Below are positions 30,152 to 32,634 of a DNA stretch of 32,634 bases, one piece after another; the stretch's first letter is position 1, and the number at the start of each line of letters is the position of its first letter. A program made the translations under genes and the position numbers. Source of the stretch: Anaerolineae bacterium (GTDB taxonomy: Bacteria > Chloroflexota > Anaerolineae > Anaerolineales > Villigracilaceae); the NCBI GenBank assembly GCA_017303655.1, contig JAFLCE010000049.1, positions 1-32,634 of the forward strand, written 5' to 3'. Under the pieces are notes generated by a model, which saw nothing but the letters and a program-made list of their open reading frames with translations, was not told where the DNA came from and made no database searches.

Positions 30152-31238
30152 ATGCAAGATTTAATTCAACGGCTGAATGCCATAAACGAGACTGTCCAGC
30201 AATTATTGGAGCGTCTTTGACCTAGTAGGGAAACAAAACCAACTTTCTGAGTTTGAGAGGAGTATTGAGCACCCGGATTTCTGGAACGACTCTACCAATG
30301 CTCAGAAGGTAATGAAGACAGTTTCAAGTTTGCGCAGTGAAGTTGATTCCTGGAACGTGATTAAGCAGCAAATTCATGACCTAACCGATTTAATCCAGCT
30401 CAATGATGCATCCCTTCGAATCGAGTTGGAGGCTGAGATATTAAAACTTGAGGGCGAACTCGAAAAGCGTTCTTTTGCCACCATGTTTTCTGGTCCATAC
30501 GATCATGATGATGCTATTCTTGCCATTCACGCCGGGGCGGGTGGCACGGACTCACAAGATTGGGCAGATATGCTTCAGCGCATGTACTTACGTTGGGCAG
30601 AAAGCCGTGGTTTTTCAGCAGAGATATTAGATATGACACCTGGTGAAGAAGCCGGGATCAAAAGTGCCACAATTTCTATTAGCGGACGTTTTGCCTTTGG
30701 CTATTTACGCTCTGAAAAAGGAGTGCATCGTTTAGTGCGTTTATCGCCCTTTGATGCGGCTCATCGGCGCCATACTTCCTTTGCGTTGATCGAGATCCTG
30801 CCGCAGGTTTCAATGGAAGAAGCGGATATTGATATTAATCCGAGTGATGTCAAACTGGATGTTTTTCGTTCGTCTGGGGCAGGTGGACAGAACGTTCAAA
30901 AAAATGCCACGGCTGTACGCCTTACGCATATCCCAACCGGGATCGTGGTGACTTGTCAGAATGAACGTTCGCAGACGCAGAATCGTGAATTTGCCATGCG
31001 AATTCTACGAGGGCGTCTGATCGAATTGAAGCATGCTCAAAGAGAAGAAGAACGCGCTGTATTGCGTGGTGAATATACCAAGGCAGAGTGGGGTAGTCAG
31101 ATCCGATCGTATGTGCTTCATCCCTATCAAATGGTTAAAGATCACCGAACCGATTTTCAAGTAGGAAATACCCAGTCCGTTCTTGATGGCGATCTTGACT
31201 CTTTTATGGAAGATTTCCTAAAGGCAAATTCAGGCTAG
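30152..31238 (+). CDS. prfB: Peptide chain release factor 2 with programmed +1 frameshift
   Basis: The gene reads as 30152-30217 joined to 30219-31238, total 361 residues. Frame zero from ATG 30152 (AGGAG before it) runs 22 codons to CTT TGA C at 30215-30221; a GGAG three bases before CTT (30208-30211) matches the RF2 frameshift layout. Slipping +1 gives GAC next, then 31 codons into the RF2 body. SPF (in RLSPFDAAHRR) identifies RF2, and GAGGQNVQKNATAVRLTH holds the GGQ catalytic loop. RF2 reads UAA and UGA and controls its own frameshift. If Sec is used at UGA elsewhere, RF2 competes with SelB. Confidence 0.93.
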
Positions 31239-31248
31239 GTTTGAAATT

Positions 31249-31288
31249 AAAAAAATAGAGCGGGCAATTTTGCCCGCTCTATTTTTTT
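31249..31288. terminator. Bidirectional intrinsic terminator after prfB
   Basis: 18-bp perfect arms (AAAAAAATAGAGCGGGCA and complement) with a 4-nt loop. It overlaps the stop codon of the convergent S1-domain gene at 31287. Confidence 0.9.
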
Positions 31289-32057
31289 AACCGCCAGTTG
31301 GCAGTCGTTTTTCAAGAGTGTTGTTGAACAGGGTTTCCTGTTCTTTTGATGTGGTCTTGATAGATTTCGCGCGGACTTTCTTTCCGTTGGCTTTATCCAG
31401 AGCTTGCTGCCAAGCAATTTGCATGGCGGTGTATTGCGGCTCGTTCGTGACGTCAGCTTCGATCTCGTAGTCTTCTTCCTTCTTGCCTTTACGTTTGCCT
31501 TTGCCTCTTCGTTCTGTCGTCATTTCTGGCATTGATTCTTCTACGTTGGCAAGTTCTTGCAAAGCCTTGATGCTCAAGCGTATCTGGCGTTTGCGACGAT
31601 CTACATCCAGAACTTTTGCTTCCACTTCATCGCCTTCTTTGACGACATCGCTGGCGGTCTTCACATATCCGTGAGCAAGCTCACTGACATGGATAAGACC
31701 GGGGCGTTCTGCACCGAAATCGACAAAAGCACCATAGGATTCAAGTCGGGTCACTTTGCCTTTCACAACAAGGTCAGGCTTGAGTTCTTTCCAATCGTAG
31801 GCGAGCGGTTGAATCATAGTCAATTCTACGCGGTCTTTGCGTACGCGCTTGACCCAAGTCACCACTTCTTGCCCTTCTTTGAGAGAATCTTCAACCTTGT
31901 TGATCGGCGTTTCGCTGATCTGTGAGATGTGAAGAACACCAGGGAGGCTTTGCCCAATATCTACTAGCGCGCCAGCCAGTGTGATCTTCAAGATTTTGCC
32001 GTTAAGTTGTGTTTTAGGTTCGAGTGCCACGGCGGGCACGTTGTCGGGTGTAGTCAT
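31287..32057 (-). CDS. S1-domain RNA-binding protein (two S1 domains)
   Basis: 256 residues from ATG 32057, with AGGAG before it; a start 22 codons upstream is rejected because it lies in the promoter. The first S1 domain is about residues 17-85 (KITLAGALVDIGQSLPGVLHI) and the second about 90-160 (GKVTRLESYGAFVDFGAERPG then LIHVSELA). A basic linker (RRGKGKRKGKKE) and a C-terminal tail follow. S1 domains bind single-stranded RNA, as in ribosomal protein S1. It could be a short S1-type translation or RNA-stability factor. Confidence 0.85.
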   Translation of the reverse strand: MTTPDNVPAVALEPKTQLNGKILKITLAGALVDIGQSLPGVLHISQISETPINKVEDSLKEGQEVVTWVKRVRKDRVELTMIQPLAYDWKELKPDLVVKGKVTRLESYGAFVDFGAERPGLIHVSELAHGYVKTASDVVKEGDEVEAKVLDVDRRKRQIRLSIKALQELANVEESMPEMTTERRGKGKRKGKKEEDYEIEADVTNEPQYTAMQIAWQQALDKANGKKVRAKSIKTTSKEQETLFNNTLEKRLPTGG

Positions 32058-32094
32058 AATTAGCTCCTGCTGATTGAAATAATGCCGAGGACGG

Positions 32095-32123
32095 ATTATA
32101 CCTTTCAGGCAATTAATCGTCAA
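32095..32123 (-). promoter_or_regulatory. Promoter of the S1-domain gene
   Basis: TTGACG (32118-32123) and TATAAT (32095-32100) spaced 17 nt. The same two hexamers and spacing occur upstream of the gene starting at 12121. The leader is about 30 nt and includes AGGAG. Confidence 0.8.
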
Positions 32124-32188
32124 TGTATTTATTGCAAAGGAATTATCTAACTTTAAGATGATAATCCAAAACGGGGTGTGATTGTGAT

Positions 32189-32634
32189 TTACGGCACGCC
32201 AAAGCGGAGCTGCCCATTGAGCGTGACATTATTGTAAGCAGGGAAGTAATAGGTGGGCGAAAGCGCCGCATCCGGGAGCCCCATGAGCTGGGCAAAACTC
32301 TCGAGCAGCCCGTTGACAAAGTAGGCATCGCGCAGCGCCGCAATGATCGGCACCCCACCCGAACTCTCCACAATGACCGGACCAGCATCCAACCCGGCGT
32401 AATTGACGCGCTGGGCTTGACCGGGGGCGAGATTGTAAGTCCCACGCACCACCCCCGCGATCGTCACCGTGACCGTGGTATTGCTGTTCCCAACATTCCC
32501 AAAGCGTAACTGCCCATCCAGGGTGACATTGTTATAGGCGGGGAAGTAGTACTTGGTAGAAAGCTGCCCAAGCGGCAAGCCCATCAACTGCACAAAACTG
32601 GTCACCTGCCCATTGACGAAATAGGCATCGCGCA
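32189..32634 (-). CDS. C-terminal part of a 100-residue-repeat extracellular-type protein (5' partial)
   Basis: The reading frame enters at the right edge of the window and stops at 32189. Two copies of one unit are seen, out of phase by exactly 300 bp: LRDAYFVNG, SF.QLMGLP, YYFPAYNNVTL, GQLRFG. Between them lies a beta-rich stretch with Thr-Val-Thr-Val-Thr and PGQAQRVNY. The last copy breaks off after QLRFG with only Val-Pro before the stop, so the gene ends in mid-unit and may be truncated. Such repeats look like stacked beta domains of a secreted or surface protein. Function is not recognised. Confidence 0.6.
   Translation of the reverse strand, partial: RDAYFVNGQVTSFVQLMGLPLGQLSTKYYFPAYNNVTLDGQLRFGNVGNSNTTVTVTIAGVVRGTYNLAPGQAQRVNYAGLDAGPVIVESSGGVPIIAALRDAYFVNGLLESFAQLMGLPDAALSPTYYFPAYNNVTLNGQLRFGVP

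Noticed and set aside
30312-31238. prfB as a truncated ORF starting at 30312
   Set aside because: The first 22 codons and the CTT TGA C frameshift site upstream supply the missing N-terminus.

Overview
The window looks like chromosomal DNA from a Chloroflexota bacterium, most likely of the Anaerolineae. This placement is inferred from gene content: Thr/Pro-rich lipoproteins and TadE/TadG proteins, a fused NuoCD, an IscX/Mrp-flanked nuo cluster and mid-GC coding DNA. No rRNA or other decisive marker is present. Most genes are housekeeping or envelope genes in short operons, separated by near-perfect palindromic terminators that often serve two convergent genes.

Layout. 1-1005: tail of an Asn/Pro-repeat protein and a lipoprotein. 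1025-2742: two tandem GH25 muramidases divergent from a small YqaE/Pmp3 membrane protein. 2819-3714: a DUF6922-like/AbiEii nucleotidyltransferase pair. 3858-6676: a GT-C glycosyltransferase, a cluster of palindromes and a peptidoglycan-binding lipoprotein. 6728-7297: an AhpD/CMD-type peroxidase-related gene interrupted by one in-frame TGA, exactly where the second CxxC cysteine belongs and followed by a SECIS-like hairpin; I read it as a selenoprotein. 7402-12121: mrp, nuoI, nuoCD, nuoB, iscX and a DUF2834 membrane protein, all on the minus strand. A SufR-like three-cysteine regulator diverges from them across a promoter/operator region, which suggests control of respiratory Fe-S enzymes by Fe-S or redox status. 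12898-15992: a membrane protein, a lipoprotein, a dCMP deaminase and a KAS III-like synthase. 16071-18268: glmS with a leader that matches the glmS ribozyme and carries a dispersed-repeat-like insertion.

18331-26008 is a Tad-type pilus/pseudopilin region: five TadE/TadG-like proteins (one with a von Willebrand A domain, two with Thr-Pro stalks and a terminal Cys-bounded domain) and a prepilin peptidase, but no TadA/B/C motor or platform. 26128-32634 holds murA (active-site Cys replaced by Asp), two related lipoproteins behind a thioredoxin, ftsY, prfB with a programmed +1 frameshift, an S1-domain protein and the end of a 100-residue-repeat protein.

The strongest observations are the candidate Sec (CxxU) protein with SECIS, the glmS ribozyme with its insertion, the Fe-S regulator and operator beside nuo, the Asp-type MurA, and several promoters whose -10 box lies only 6-13 nt from the start codon, indicating leaderless or nearly leaderless transcripts.
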